A DNA stretch of 64,000 bases from Haemophilus massiliensis (GTDB lineage Bacteria > Pseudomonadota > Gammaproteobacteria > Enterobacterales > Pasteurellaceae). Positions 47,525 to 56,661 of the stretch are shown here, in pieces. The notes under the pieces are model-generated. The model had not been told where the DNA came from. It was given only the letters and a program-made list of their open reading frames with translations, and did no database searches. A program made the translations under genes and the position numbers. Location of the stretch: assembly GCA_000752995.2 (NCBI GenBank), contig LM994635.1, forward strand, positions 335,132 through 399,131, given 5' to 3'. Each line of letters opens with the position of its first letter. The stretch's first letter is position 1.

Positions 47525-50131
47525 ATGAGTAAATCCTTGGTTATTGTGGAGTCGCCGGCAAAGGCGAAAACCATTAATAAATATTTAGGTAGTGATTATG
47601 TGGTGAAATCCAGCGTCGGGCATATCCGTGATTTACCCACTGTCGGCAGCGGCAACGGTGAAAAAGCCAAGCCGGTTTCTACCAAAGGATTGAGCGCGCA
47701 GGAAAAACAGCAACTCAAGCAGGAAAAAGAACGTAATGCGCTGGTGAAGCGCATGGGGATTGACCCCTATCATGATTGGGCGGCGAATTATCAAATTCTA
47801 CCGGGCAAAGAAAAAGTGGTGTCTGAGTTGAAGTCGCTGGCGAAAAAAGCCGATCATATTTATCTGGCGACCGATTTGGATAGAGAAGGAGAAGCTATCG
47901 CTTGGCATTTGCGTGAAGTGATTGGGGGGGATGATGCGCGTTTTAGCCGCGTTGTGTTTAACGAAATTACCAAAAATGCCATTAAACAAGCATTTGAAAA
48001 ACCGGAACAGTTAAATCTGGATCGAGTGAATGCTCAACAGACGCGGCGTTTTCTCGATCGGGTAGTGGGGTTTATGGTCTCACCGTTGCTGTGGAAAAAA
48101 GTTGCCCGCGGCTTGTCTGCCGGTCGGGTACAGTCCGTTGCGGTGAAATTGTTGGTTGAACGCGAACGTGAGATCAAAGCGTTTAAGCCGCAGGAATACT
48201 GGGAAGTGGACGTGTTGACCGATACTCGGCAGCATGCCGCGATTCACCTTAATGTCACTGAATTTCAGGGCAAAAAATTCGAACCGAAGAATGCCGCACA
48301 GGCAAAAAGTGCGGTGGATTTTTTGCAGAAATCCGATTATCGTGTCGCCGAACTGGAAACCAAACCGACCGGTTCTAAACCGCGCGCACCTTTTATTACT
48401 TCAACGCTACAGCAAACGGCAAGTACCCGACTGAATTTCGGGGTGAAAAAAACCATGATGTTGGCACAACGTTTGTACGAAGCGGGCTATATTACCTACA
48501 TGCGTACCGACAGTACTAATCTAAGTCAAGATGCACTTGGCATGGTGCGTGATTATATCGGTAAGCATTTCGGTCAGCCGTATTTACCTGCGAAACCGAA
48601 CTTCTATTCCAGCAAGGATAATGCGCAGGAAGCCCATGAGGCTATTCGTCCTTCCGATGTGAATATTCAAGCCGATGCGCTTGCCGGCATGGAAAAAGAC
48701 GCCGTGCGGTTATATGATTTGATCTGGCGCCAGTTTGTCGCCTGCCAGATGCCGGCGGCACAGTATGACAGTACCACCTTAACCGTCGCGGCGGGCGATT
48801 ATGTACTGAAAGCCAAAGGGCGTATTTTGCGCTTTGACGGTTGGACGAAAGTGCTGCCACCAATCGGCAAGCAGGCAGAGGATCAGGTATTGCCGGATGT
48901 GATTGTCGGCGAAACATTAAATTTACAAGAGGTAATTCCGCAGCAAAACTTTACCAAACCACCGGCGCGTTTTACCGAAGCTGCACTGGTGAAAGAATTG
49001 GAAAAACGCGGTATCGGTCGTCCTTCTACGTACGCCTCAATTATTTCCACCATTCAGGAACGTGGTTACGTGCGCACGGAAAACCGCCGTTTTTATGCGG
49101 AAAAAATGGGGGAAATCGTCACTGATCGTCTGGATCAGTCTTTTGTCGAGCTGATGAATTATGACTTTACCGCCAATATGGAAGATGTGTTGGATCAGAT
49201 CGCAAACGGCAAAAAAGACTGGAAAACCGAGTTAAATCACTTTTTTAGAGATTTCTCTCAGCAACTGAGCAAGGCGGAGTTAGATGAACTGGAAGGCGGC
49301 ATGAAGCCGAACAGTCTGGTGCTGACGGACATTAACTGTCCGACTTGCGGGCGTAAGATGGCAATTCGTACCGCCAGTACCGGCGTATTTTTGGGCTGTT
49401 CCGGCTATGCGCTACCGCCGAAAGAGCGCTGCAAAACCACAATTAATTTGATTCCCGAAGCCGAATTACTGAATGTACTGGACGAGGCGTCGGAAACCAA
49501 AGCGTTAATGGAGCGTAAACGCTGCCCTAAATGCGGTACGGCGATGGACAGCTATCTTATTGATGCACAGCGTAAATTGCATATTTGCGGGAATAATCCG
49601 AACTGCGACGGCTATGTAGTGGAACAAGGTGAATACAAAATCAAAGGCTATGATGGTCCGGTTGTGGAATGTGATAAGTGCGGTGCCGATATGCACTTGA
49701 AATTAGGTCGTTTCGGCAAATATATGGCCTGTACCCAATGTGACAACACGCGTAAGATTTTAAAAAACGGAGAAGTCGCTCCGCCGAAAGAAGAACCGGT
49801 ACATTTCCCGGAATTAAAATGTGAAAAATCCGATGCGTATTTTGTATTGCGTGATGGCGCCAGCGGCGTGTTTATGTCGGCGCATAATTTCCCTAAATCG
49901 CGCGAAACTCGCCCGGCAAAAGTGGCTGAACTGGCATTATACCGTGATCGTTTACCGGAAAAATTGCGCTATTTAGCCGATGCGCCACAACAGGACGCGG
50001 AGGGAAATGCTGCGATTATTCGCTACAGCCGCAAAGAAAAACGCCAGTATGTGACTTCTGAGAAAAACGGCAAGGCGACGAAATGGATCGTTGATTATTT
50101 AGACGGCAAATGGGTGGAACGACATAAGTAA
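47525..50131 (+). CDS. topA: DNA topoisomerase I (TopA)
   Basis: An 868-residue type IA topoisomerase (E. coli 865) that relaxes negative supercoils. The Toprim domain begins [17 protein letters not shown] with acidic residues in [15 protein letters not shown]. The catalytic Tyr325 lies in TYMRTDSTN. The C-terminal region carries zinc ribbons, with CPTCGRK and later CPKCGT and CDKCGADMH cysteine groups. A short leader precedes the ATG. An uptake-signal core lies within the gene. Confidence 0.97.
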   Translation: MSKSLVIVESPAKAKTINKYLGSDYVVKSSVGHIRDLPTVGSGNGEKAKPVSTKGLSAQEKQQLKQEKERNALVKRMGIDPYHDWAANYQILPGKEKVVSELKSLAKKADHIYLATDLDREGEAIAWHLREVIGGDDARFSRVVFNEITKNAIKQAFEKPEQLNLDRVNAQQTRRFLDRVVGFMVSPLLWKKVARGLSAGRVQSVAVKLLVEREREIKAFKPQEYWEVDVLTDTRQHAAIHLNVTEFQGKKFEPKNAAQAKSAVDFLQKSDYRVAELETKPTGSKPRAPFITSTLQQTASTRLNFGVKKTMMLAQRLYEAGYITYMRTDSTNLSQDALGMVRDYIGKHFGQPYLPAKPNFYSSKDNAQEAHEAIRPSDVNIQADALAGMEKDAVRLYDLIWRQFVACQMPAAQYDSTTLTVAAGDYVLKAKGRILRFDGWTKVLPPIGKQAEDQVLPDVIVGETLNLQEVIPQQNFTKPPARFTEAALVKELEKRGIGRPSTYASIISTIQERGYVRTENRRFYAEKMGEIVTDRLDQSFVELMNYDFTANMEDVLDQIANGKKDWKTELNHFFRDFSQQLSKAELDELEGGMKPNSLVLTDINCPTCGRKMAIRTASTGVFLGCSGYALPPKERCKTTINLIPEAELLNVLDEASETKALMERKRCPKCGTAMDSYLIDAQRKLHICGNNPNCDGYVVEQGEYKIKGYDGPVVECDKCGADMHLKLGRFGKYMACTQCDNTRKILKNGEVAPPKEEPVHFPELKCEKSDAYFVLRDGASGVFMSAHNFPKSRETRPAKVAELALYRDRLPEKLRYLADAPQQDAEGNAAIIRYSRKEKRQYVTSEKNGKATKWIVDYLDGKWVERHK

Positions 50132-50152
50132 TCTTGCGGTATGCGGACATAA

Positions 50153-50195
50153 AAAAGTGCGGTTAAAAATGTTTAATTTTTTAACCGCACTTTTG
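50153..50195. terminator. Bidirectional uptake-signal terminator, topA / uspE
   Basis: AAAAGTGCGGTTAAAA and its complement TTTTAACCGCACTTTT flank a short AT-rich loop between convergent genes; four T end the plus-strand arm. Confidence 0.8.
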
Positions 50196-50206
50196 TATAA
50201 ACCGAC

Positions 50207-51133
50207 TTATTCCTTTTCGCTTGGTTTAATCGCCAGCAAGTTACAATTCAGTTTGCTAATGACATGTTCTGCCGTATTGCCTAAAAACGCGGCGGACAAG
50301 CCGGTACGTCCAATAGTGCCCAATACGACCATCTCCGCCCCGATTTCTTTCGCAACTGCAGGAATGACATCTTCCGGGAAGCCTTCGCGCACGTGCGTGT
50401 GATCTTCATCAACGCCGAATTTCTGGCGTAACGCTTTCATATTAATCAGGTGCTGACCGCGAATACTGTTATTGTATTCGGTGGTATTGAATTCCGGCAG
50501 ATCAATTGCCATGTTGATTGGGGTAGGCGGGTAGGCGGTTACCAAATGCACGTTGCCGCGCTCTAAAATATCGGCTAAATCAATACCTAAAGTGACTAAT
50601 TCATCATTGAAAATGCTGTGGTAGTCTTCATCATCGGACACGTTTACCGCAACCAGAATGCGACGTTGGTGTTTCCAGTCACCGTCTTTAACAATCATGA
50701 TTGGCGCCGGGCATTTACGCAGCAGCTGCCAGTCCATCGGGGTAAAAATCAAGGAAGCGATACTTTCTTCTTCCTGTGTATATTTCACCACCAAATCATA
50801 ATCATGGCGTTCCACTTCCTCAGTGATTGCCTCGGCTTCGTTACTGCTCCATACTACGGTGGAATCAAATTCGATATCCGGATCGGCATATTTTTCCAGA
50901 TATGGCTGAACCGCTTTATGCCGCTGTTCAATCACACCGCGATGCATGCTTTCGCGTTCTTCGGCCGACAACAAGGCAGACATCTCATAAGACAGATCGT
51001 ATACCGCCATAAAGGTTGTAACTTTTACCTTTGTTTTGCTTTTCTGTTCTTTCACCAAGCGAACCGCGCGGGCAAGCGCATATTGTTTTTCATTTTCCGG
51101 ATTCAGTACAACCAGTATATTTGTAAACTTCAT
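50207..51133 (-). CDS. uspE: Universal stress protein UspE
   Basis: A 308-residue protein of two tandem Usp domains (about 1-150 and 155-308), as in E. coli UspE (YdaA). The second domain ends in GAEMVVLGTIGRTGLSAAFLGNTAEHVI, holding the GxxGxxG-type loop. UspE is a cytoplasmic stress protein linked to motility, aggregation and oxidative stress. ATG 51131-51133 has a GGAGG ribosome binding site; the in-frame start four codons upstream does not. It is next to fnr on the same strand, as in E. coli. Confidence 0.93.
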   Translation of the reverse strand: MKFTNILVVLNPENEKQYALARAVRLVKEQKSKTKVKVTTFMAVYDLSYEMSALLSAEERESMHRGVIEQRHKAVQPYLEKYADPDIEFDSTVVWSSNEAEAITEEVERHDYDLVVKYTQEEESIASLIFTPMDWQLLRKCPAPIMIVKDGDWKHQRRILVAVNVSDDEDYHSIFNDELVTLGIDLADILERGNVHLVTAYPPTPINMAIDLPEFNTTEYNNSIRGQHLINMKALRQKFGVDEDHTHVREGFPEDVIPAVAKEIGAEMVVLGTIGRTGLSAAFLGNTAEHVISKLNCNLLAIKPSEKE

Positions 51134-51264
51134 AACAACCTCCATGCTATGATTTTAATTGCTAATAGCATAGAAAAGATTTGAGTAAATAACAAGAAAA
51201 GTTTTGAAAAAAATCAGCCGGCGCAAAATAAATTGCACCGGCGAAGAGTGTGGTTCATAGCCGA

Positions 51265-52038
51265 TTAGCTGATCATTTGAATGCGGGATTTGGTGGCACC
51301 CGCCAACTCGGAAAGTTCCGCCATATTGTTAATAGTGATATATTTTCCTTGCACCGATAACATACCAATTTTCTGGAAACGACCTAACAAGCGGCTGATG
51401 GTTTCAACGGTGAGCCCAAGGTAGTTGCCGATATCGCCGCGGGTCATAGTGAGGCGGAATTCCCGGGCGGAAAAACCGCGTGCAGAATAACGACGGGATA
51501 AGTTATAAATAAAAGCGGCGAGGCGTTCTTCGGCATTCATTTTGGAAAGTAAGAGAATCATTTCCTGATCACTTTTAATTTCATTGCTCATTAAGCGCAT
51601 GATTTGTTGGCGCAGTTTTGGCATTTTGCCGGATAAATCATCTAATATATCAAAGGGAATTTCGCATACCATTGCGGTTTCCAGCGCTTGTGCAAAGCTC
51701 GGATGCTGCATATTGATAATTGCGTCGAAACCGACCAGATCGCCGGGAAGATGAAAGGAGGTAATCTGCTCTTCACCGGTTTCGCTGATTGTATAGGATT
51801 TAATAGTGCCGGAACGGATAGCATAAAGCGAGCTTAATTCGTCTCCCGCTTTGAATAATACCTGGGATTTCTGGATTGGTTTTTTACGCTCAATAATATT
51901 ATCAAGCTGATCCAGTTCGTGTTCGTTTAAGGTGAAAGGGATACAAAGTTGGCTGATACTGCAATCTTGGCAGTGAATCGCACAACCGCCGGATTGAACT
52001 CGGCGTCCAATTTTAGTTTCGCTGGCTAAAATTTTCAT
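51265..52038 (-). CDS. fnr: Fumarate and nitrate reduction regulator FNR
   Basis: A 257-residue CRP-family regulator with the oxygen-sensing 4Fe-4S ligands: Cys23, Cys26, Cys32 in the N-terminal cluster [14 protein letters not shown] and Cys125 in [11 protein letters not shown], equivalent to E. coli Cys20, 23, 29 and 122. The C-terminal helix-turn-helix contains [15 protein letters not shown], whose Glu, Ser and Arg contact the TTGAT half site. FNR activates anaerobic respiration genes, plausibly including the formate dehydrogenase cluster of this window. A near-perfect FNR box lies upstream of its own start. Confidence 0.97.
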   Translation of the reverse strand: MKILASETKIGRRVQSGGCAIHCQDCSISQLCIPFTLNEHELDQLDNIIERKKPIQKSQVLFKAGDELSSLYAIRSGTIKSYTISETGEEQITSFHLPGDLVGFDAIINMQHPSFAQALETAMVCEIPFDILDDLSGKMPKLRQQIMRLMSNEIKSDQEMILLLSKMNAEERLAAFIYNLSRRYSARGFSAREFRLTMTRGDIGNYLGLTVETISRLLGRFQKIGMLSVQGKYITINNMAELSELAGATKSRIQMIS

Positions 52039-52084
52039 TTAATCCTCAATAACTCGATAAAGCCAAAAGAAAATCGTGATAAAA

Positions 52085-52098
52085 TTGATCTAACTCAA
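52085..52098 (-). promoter_or_regulatory. Candidate FNR box in the fnr promoter
   Basis: TTGAT (52085-52089), four bases, then CTCAA (52094-52098): 9 of 10 matches to TTGAT-N4-ATCAA. It lies about 50 bp upstream of the fnr start and about 70 bp upstream of the divergent small gene. Autoregulation of fnr is known in E. coli; here it is inferred. Confidence 0.55.
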
Positions 52099-52166
52099 TA
52101 AATAATAGCATTAAATCTAAAAATTAAGAAGATTTAAATAGTTAAAAATATGTTAAGGAATATGAC

Positions 52167-52331
52167 ATGGCTGCGGAAAAATTGACTAAAAAGCGTTTAA
52201 TTCAAATTTTACTGATGTTATGTGTGTTGCTTTCGGCATTTATTTATCACACCTGCCGTTATGACAGCAGGGCAGCACCTGAAACTGCTTTGGAAAGTGC
52301 GGTGGAAAATACGCAGATTTCTGAGAAATAA
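52167..52331 (+). CDS. Small single-pass membrane protein of unknown function
   Basis: A 54-residue open frame. It starts MAAEKLTKKRLIQ, has a hydrophobic helix (about residues 11-27, ILLMLCVLLSAFIY) preceded by basic residues, and a short polar tail. The positive-inside pattern suggests an inner membrane protein with the N-terminus in the cytoplasm. AAGGAA lies 6 bp before the ATG, an ideal ribosome binding site. It resembles in size and layout small proteins of the YfgG/DUF2633 kind, but I cannot assign it firmly. It is divergent from fnr and carries an uptake-signal core near its 3' end. Confidence 0.6.
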   Translation: MAAEKLTKKRLIQILLMLCVLLSAFIYHTCRYDSRAAPETALESAVENTQISEK

Positions 52332-52335
52332 CAAC

Positions 52336-52354
52336 GCCGGCAGAGAATGCCGGC
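52336..52354. terminator. GC-rich hairpin between the small gene and the first ferritin
   Basis: GCCGGCA (52336-52342) and TGCCGGC (52348-52354) form a perfect 7-bp stem with a 5-nt loop between convergent genes. T-runs are weak on both strands. Confidence 0.5.
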
Positions 52355-52372
52355 ATAATATGGAATGGATAA

Positions 52373-52870
52373 TTAACCTGCGGTCGCCAGATTGGCTAAA
52401 TCTTTATCCACCAAGAACAAGCCTTTACCGTCGTCGCCGAGAAGGTTCAGTTTATCCAGAATCGCACTGAACAGTTTTTCTTCTTCGTGCTGTTCCGCCA
52501 CATACCACTGCAAGAAATTGAAAGCGGAAAAATCTTTTTCTTCAAAAGTTTTGCCAACCAACTCATTGATTTTGCTGGTAATCAGTTTTTCATGTTGATA
52601 AGTCAGTTCCATCACCTGTTTTAACGAAGAAAAATCGTGCGGCGGTGCATTAATCGCGCCGATAACCGGTAATGCTCCGGTTTCGTTCAGATAAGTGAAT
52701 AATTTGCGCATGTGCTGCATTTCTTCCGCCGCATGAGCGGACAGAAACTGTGCCGCACCTTTAAAACCCTGTTGTTCGCACCAAGCGCTCATTTGCAGGT
52801 ATAAGTTTGAGGAATAAAATTCCAGATTCATTTGATCGTTTAATAATTTGATCACGTTTGCTGATAACAT
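52373..52870 (-). CDS. ftnB: Non-heme ferritin (second of a tandem pair)
   Basis: A 165-residue bacterial ferritin of the FtnA type. Ferroxidase-centre ligands are visible: Glu in [14 protein letters not shown], the [12 protein letters not shown] helix with Glu and His, and the later [16 protein letters not shown] with Glu and Gln. Ferritins store iron as a mineral in 24-mer cages in the cytoplasm. It lies 15 bp after the upstream ferritin gene and shares most motifs with it, so the pair arose by duplication. H. influenzae also has two tandem ferritin genes; the ftnB label follows that arrangement. Confidence 0.9.
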   Translation of the reverse strand: MLSANVIKLLNDQMNLEFYSSNLYLQMSAWCEQQGFKGAAQFLSAHAAEEMQHMRKLFTYLNETGALPVIGAINAPPHDFSSLKQVMELTYQHEKLITSKINELVGKTFEEKDFSAFNFLQWYVAEQHEEEKLFSAILDKLNLLGDDGKGLFLVDKDLANLATAG

Positions 52871-52885
52871 AACACGGTTCTCCTG

Positions 52886-53371
52886 TTATAAAGTGGCTAA
52901 ATCACGGTCAATATAGTACAGCGAACGACCGTCTTCACCAACCAAATTAAATTTATCCAAAATGCTGCTGAAGAGTTTTTCTTCTTCGTGCTGTTCGGCA
53001 ACATACCATTGTAAAAAGTTGAAGCTGGAATAGTCTTCGTGGGCAAATGTCACTTCCACCAGTTCGTTGATTTTGGCGGTCACGAACTTTTCGTGTTCCA
53101 AAATGATTTCAAACACTTCTTTCAGTGATTGATAATCATTTTTCGGAGCATCAATGGCGCCTACTAACGGCAGTCCGCCGGTTTCGCTGATATAAGTGAA
53201 GAGTTTTTGCATGTGCGACATTTCTTCATCGGCATGACGCAATAAAAATGCCGCTGCGCCTTCATAGCCTTTTTGCTCACACCAAGCACTCATTTGTAAA
53301 TAGATATTGGACGAATAAAATTCCAAATTAATTTGTTCGTTGAGTTTTTCACTAATCGCATGATTTAACAT
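52886..53371 (-). CDS. ftnA: Non-heme ferritin (first of a tandem pair)
   Basis: A 161-residue FtnA-type ferritin. It carries the same ferroxidase-site pattern as its neighbour ([43 protein letters not shown]). ATG 53369-53371 lies six bases after AAGGAG; a GTG one codon earlier is possible. Tandem ferritins can form mixed shells. I see no definite Fur box upstream. The two proteins differ mainly in the middle region and near the C-terminus. Confidence 0.92.
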   Translation of the reverse strand: MLNHAISEKLNEQINLEFYSSNIYLQMSAWCEQKGYEGAAAFLLRHADEEMSHMQKLFTYISETGGLPLVGAIDAPKNDYQSLKEVFEIILEHEKFVTAKINELVEVTFAHEDYSSFNFLQWYVAEQHEEEKLFSSILDKFNLVGEDGRSLYYIDRDLATL

Positions 53372-53688
53372 CACAAACTCCTTTCCCTGATAAATTGATT
53401 ACAACGGCATCAGTTTAACGGTTTTTTTACACATTGCAAGTTTTATTTTGTGTAACTTATTAATTTTAAAGAATATTTTTAATAGAAATTATTCTTGTTT
53501 AACAAATAAAGATACGAATTGTTAACAATAATATATCCGTATTGACAGGCAATTTAAAACTAATATTGTTTCTTATTTATTGAAAGTCTTTCAATATTAT
53601 CTGTATTTATTAATTTAAAGTTAATTATATAATGGTATTAACTCAGCCGAAAGCGGCTTAATAAAACGAGTAAATAAGGAGGGCAGAC
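53372..53688. other. AT-rich divergent region between ftnA and the pirin gene
   Basis: About 317 bp without a convincing gene. It contains two related dyads, TTGTTTAACAA (53495-53505) and the perfect ATTGTTAACAAT (53518-53529), and a TTGACA (53542-53547) with a weak TATTGT 16 bp downstream that could be the pirin promoter. Confidence 0.5.
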
Positions 53689-54558
53689 ATGAAAAAAGTC
53701 GCGGCCGTGCGTAACGCGCCGACAAAACATTGGGTCGGTAATGGTTTCCATGTGCATTCTATGTTCAGTTATCAGGATAAACATGACAATCTCAGCCCGT
53801 TTCTGTTAATGGATTATAATCCGCCGTGTTATTTTGACGGTGGGCGCAGCGCTGATTTTCGCGGCGTCGGCGAGCATCCGCACCGTGGTTTTGAAACGGT
53901 AACAATCGCTTATCAGGGCGAAGTTACGCATAAGGATTCTTATGGCGGCGGCGGAACGATCGGTACCGGTGATGTGCAGTGGATGACCGCCGGAGCGGGA
54001 TTAATGCACCAAGAATATCATTCTGCGGACTATTCGTTGAGAGGCGGTTTGTTCGAGATGGTGCAATTGTGGGTAAACCTGCCGGCTAAAGATAAAATGA
54101 CGACGCCGAAATATCAGGCAATTAAATCCGTCAACATTCCAGTGCTGCAATTCGCGGATAATGCAGGTTATGCGCGCATCATCGCAGGCGAGTTGGATAA
54201 GGTAAAAGGCGTGGCGACAACATTTACCCCGGTGAATATGTGGGATGTGGCAATGAACGGTGGTAAATCTTATGAGTTTGCGGTACCGGAATCGCATAAT
54301 CTGATTATTCTTGTGTTAGACGGTTCGGTACGAATTAATGATGAACATATTGCCCACCGCAGTCAGTTGGTAACCTTTGAAGGGGGCGGAGCCGGTGTGA
54401 AAATCAAGGCGAACGACAACGTGAAGTTATTATTGCTGAGCGGCGAACCGATTGATGAACCGCTTGTGGGTTACGGGCCTTTTGTGATGAACAGTAAGGC
54501 GGAAATTTTGCAGGCGATACGCGATGTGCAAAGCGGTAAATTCGGGCAAATCGCCTGA
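53689..54558 (+). CDS. Pirin family protein
   Basis: A 289-residue bicupin of the pirin family. The N-terminal cupin holds the metal ligands in GEHPHRGFETVTIAYQGEVTHKDS (two His close together, then a further His) and a Glu in MHQEYHS. Bacterial pirins such as YhhW have quercetin 2,3-dioxygenase activity in vitro; others modulate metabolic enzymes. The length fits the longer pirin group (about 280-290). AAGGAGG precedes the ATG. It is transcribed alone and ends in an uptake-signal terminator. Confidence 0.9.
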   Translation: MKKVAAVRNAPTKHWVGNGFHVHSMFSYQDKHDNLSPFLLMDYNPPCYFDGGRSADFRGVGEHPHRGFETVTIAYQGEVTHKDSYGGGGTIGTGDVQWMTAGAGLMHQEYHSADYSLRGGLFEMVQLWVNLPAKDKMTTPKYQAIKSVNIPVLQFADNAGYARIIAGELDKVKGVATTFTPVNMWDVAMNGGKSYEFAVPESHNLIILVLDGSVRINDEHIAHRSQLVTFEGGGAGVKIKANDNVKLLLLSGEPIDEPLVGYGPFVMNSKAEILQAIRDVQSGKFGQIA

Positions 54559-54579
54559 ACGAAAAACCGAGCAAAAACT

Positions 54580-54621
54580 GACCGCACTTTGGTCAGAATA
54601 AAAAAGTGCGGTCGATTTTTT
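54580..54621 (+). terminator. Uptake-signal terminator after the pirin gene
   Basis: GACCGCACTTT (54580-54590) and AAAGTGCGGTC (54603-54613) form an 11-bp stem followed by GA and six T. It lies between convergent genes and also faces kdsC. Confidence 0.8.
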
Positions 54622-54629
54622 ACATAGTT

Positions 54630-55178
54630 TTATTGCGCCATATTTTCCACAGTTTTCAAAAATCCCTGTGCAGTGGTATACACGTCGGTTTTGCCCTGCG
54701 CGCGTAAAATCAGATCCGACATTTCACGAAACGCGCCTTTACCGCCGTGCAGTTCCAGCACGTGATCGGCACAATCCTGCACATAGCTCATTGCATCGCC
54801 TACAGCAAAGGCCAGACCGCAGACTGCAAAGGCGGGGAGATCCACACTGTCATCGCCGATATAGGCGGTTTGTTCCGCACTGACGCCGGCTTGTCGCATC
54901 AGCTCAAAGCAGGCGCTTTCTTTTTCCAGTTTACCGAGCAGAAACAGGGTAATGCCAAGATCGTTGAGACGTTTGCGCAAAATGGCGGAATCCCGCCCGG
55001 ACAGTACGGCAACTTGAATGCCGTTTTCCATGAGCATACGGATACCCAGACCGTCACGTACATGAAAACTTTTCAGCGCTTCGCCGTTGGCATCATAATG
55101 CAGCAATCCGTCGGTCAATACGCCGTCCACATCGCTGATCACCAGTTTTATTTTCTGTAATTTTTCATTGTTAATCAT
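54630..55178 (-). CDS. kdsC: 3-deoxy-D-manno-octulosonate 8-phosphate phosphatase KdsC
   Basis: A 182-residue HAD phosphatase of the small, capless tetrameric type. Motif I is SDVDGVLTDG with Asp16 and Asp18; LSGRDSAILRKR and YIGDDSVDLPAF are motifs II and IV. It dephosphorylates KDO 8-phosphate to KDO for lipopolysaccharide. ATG 55176-55178 lies four bases after the kdsD stop codon; a TTG upstream overlapping kdsD is less likely. Together with kdsD it supplies consecutive KDO-pathway enzymes. Confidence 0.94.
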   Translation of the reverse strand: MINNEKLQKIKLVISDVDGVLTDGLLHYDANGEALKSFHVRDGLGIRMLMENGIQVAVLSGRDSAILRKRLNDLGITLFLLGKLEKESACFELMRQAGVSAEQTAYIGDDSVDLPAFAVCGLAFAVGDAMSYVQDCADHVLELHGGKGAFREMSDLILRAQGKTDVYTTAQGFLKTVENMAQ

Positions 55179-55182
55179 AATG

Positions 55183-56118
55183 TTAGCTCGAAAATTCAAT
55201 TAAACCGACCACTTGATTATTATCATCCACCGCAACCAGAGAGTGAATTTTATGGGCTTTCATAAAGTTTTCCGCTTCTGCCAGATAAGTGTTGTAATTA
55301 ATGATCTTCGGATTGGATGTCATCAGATTCTGCGCGGTTTTATTCAGCGTTTGTGCGCCATTGGCAGTCAGCGCACGACGGATATCGCCGTCGGTGATAA
55401 TACCTTTTAACACGTTGTCTTGCATAACCAGTGCGACGCCCATACGTCCTTCGTTCATGATGGTCAGACAGTCGGTAAAGCCGGTTGTCGGCCGAACTAT
55501 CGGCAGGCGGGTTTGCATTTGATCTTTCACTCGGCACAGCAAACGACGGCCCAAACTGCCACCCGGGTGGAACTTAGCAAAGTCGGCGGGGCGGAAATTG
55601 CGCGCGGTAATCAGTGATACCGCCAATGCATCGCCCAATGCCAGTGTAATCAGGGCAGAAGTAGTGGGCGCAAGATTATTCGGGCAGACTTCACGTTCCA
55701 CCGTAATGTCCAGTACATAGTCGGCATGGGTTGCCAATGTGGAATGCTTGTTACTGGTTAGGGCGATAATTTTATTGCCGAAATTTTTCAGGCTGGGAAT
55801 CAGCTTGTTTACATCATCGGTTTCACCGCTGTAAGAAATCAGCATCACGATGTCAATCGGTTTAAGCATGCCCAGATCGCCATGGAAGGCTTCGGTTGGA
55901 TGTAAAAAGAAGCTCGGCGTACCGGTGGACGCGAATGTGGCGACCATTTTCTTGCCGATTAAGCCGGATTTCCCGATTCCGCCGACGACCAAACGCCCTT
56001 TGCAGTGCAGAATAAGCTCCACCACATCATTGAAATTACTGTCCAGATTCCGGCTTAATTGAGCCAGTGCATGTTCCTCAACGCGTAGAGTATCGCGAGC
56101 GATTTGTAAGTAATCCAT
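55183..56118 (-). CDS. kdsD: Arabinose-5-phosphate isomerase KdsD
   Basis: A 311-residue sugar-phosphate isomerase that converts ribulose 5-phosphate to arabinose 5-phosphate, the first step of KDO synthesis. A SIS domain (about 30-170; GGIGKSGLIGKKMVATFASTG, SYSGETDDV, TSNKHS) is followed by two CBS domains (about 200-311). The start ATG lies just after an uptake signal on the minus strand. It directly precedes kdsC, so KdsD fits better than the GutQ paralogue. Confidence 0.93.
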   Translation of the reverse strand: MDYLQIARDTLRVEEHALAQLSRNLDSNFNDVVELILHCKGRLVVGGIGKSGLIGKKMVATFASTGTPSFFLHPTEAFHGDLGMLKPIDIVMLISYSGETDDVNKLIPSLKNFGNKIIALTSNKHSTLATHADYVLDITVEREVCPNNLAPTTSALITLALGDALAVSLITARNFRPADFAKFHPGGSLGRRLLCRVKDQMQTRLPIVRPTTGFTDCLTIMNEGRMGVALVMQDNVLKGIITDGDIRRALTANGAQTLNKTAQNLMTSNPKIINYNTYLAEAENFMKAHKIHSLVAVDDNNQVVGLIEFSS

Positions 56119-56198
56119 AGTCTGATCCTTAATGAAAAAAGTGCGGTCATTTTAACCCATGTTAAACTTTAACTCTATATTTTCTATCGGATTTACGT

Positions 56199-56204
56199 TA
56201 TACT
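56199..56204 (+). promoter_or_regulatory. -10 element of the rnpB promoter
   Basis: TATACT (56199-56204) lies eight bases before the RNase P RNA 5' end and is followed by a GC-rich GCGCGC start region. I could not identify a convincing -35. Confidence 0.55.
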
Positions 56205-56211
56205 GCGCGCC

Positions 56212-56608
<397 letters not shown>

Positions 56609-56617
56609 TCTATTCGG

Positions 56618-56653
56618 AAAAAAGCCTTTCGACAGCTGTCAAAAGGCTTTTTT
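56618..56653. terminator. Bidirectional terminator, rnpB / dld
   Basis: AAAAAAGCCTTT pairs with AAAGGCTTTTTT, with inner GACAGCTGTC, giving a long stem ending in six T on the plus strand and A-rich on the other side. It serves rnpB and the convergent dld. Confidence 0.9.
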
Positions 56654-56661
56654 GCTGCTGA

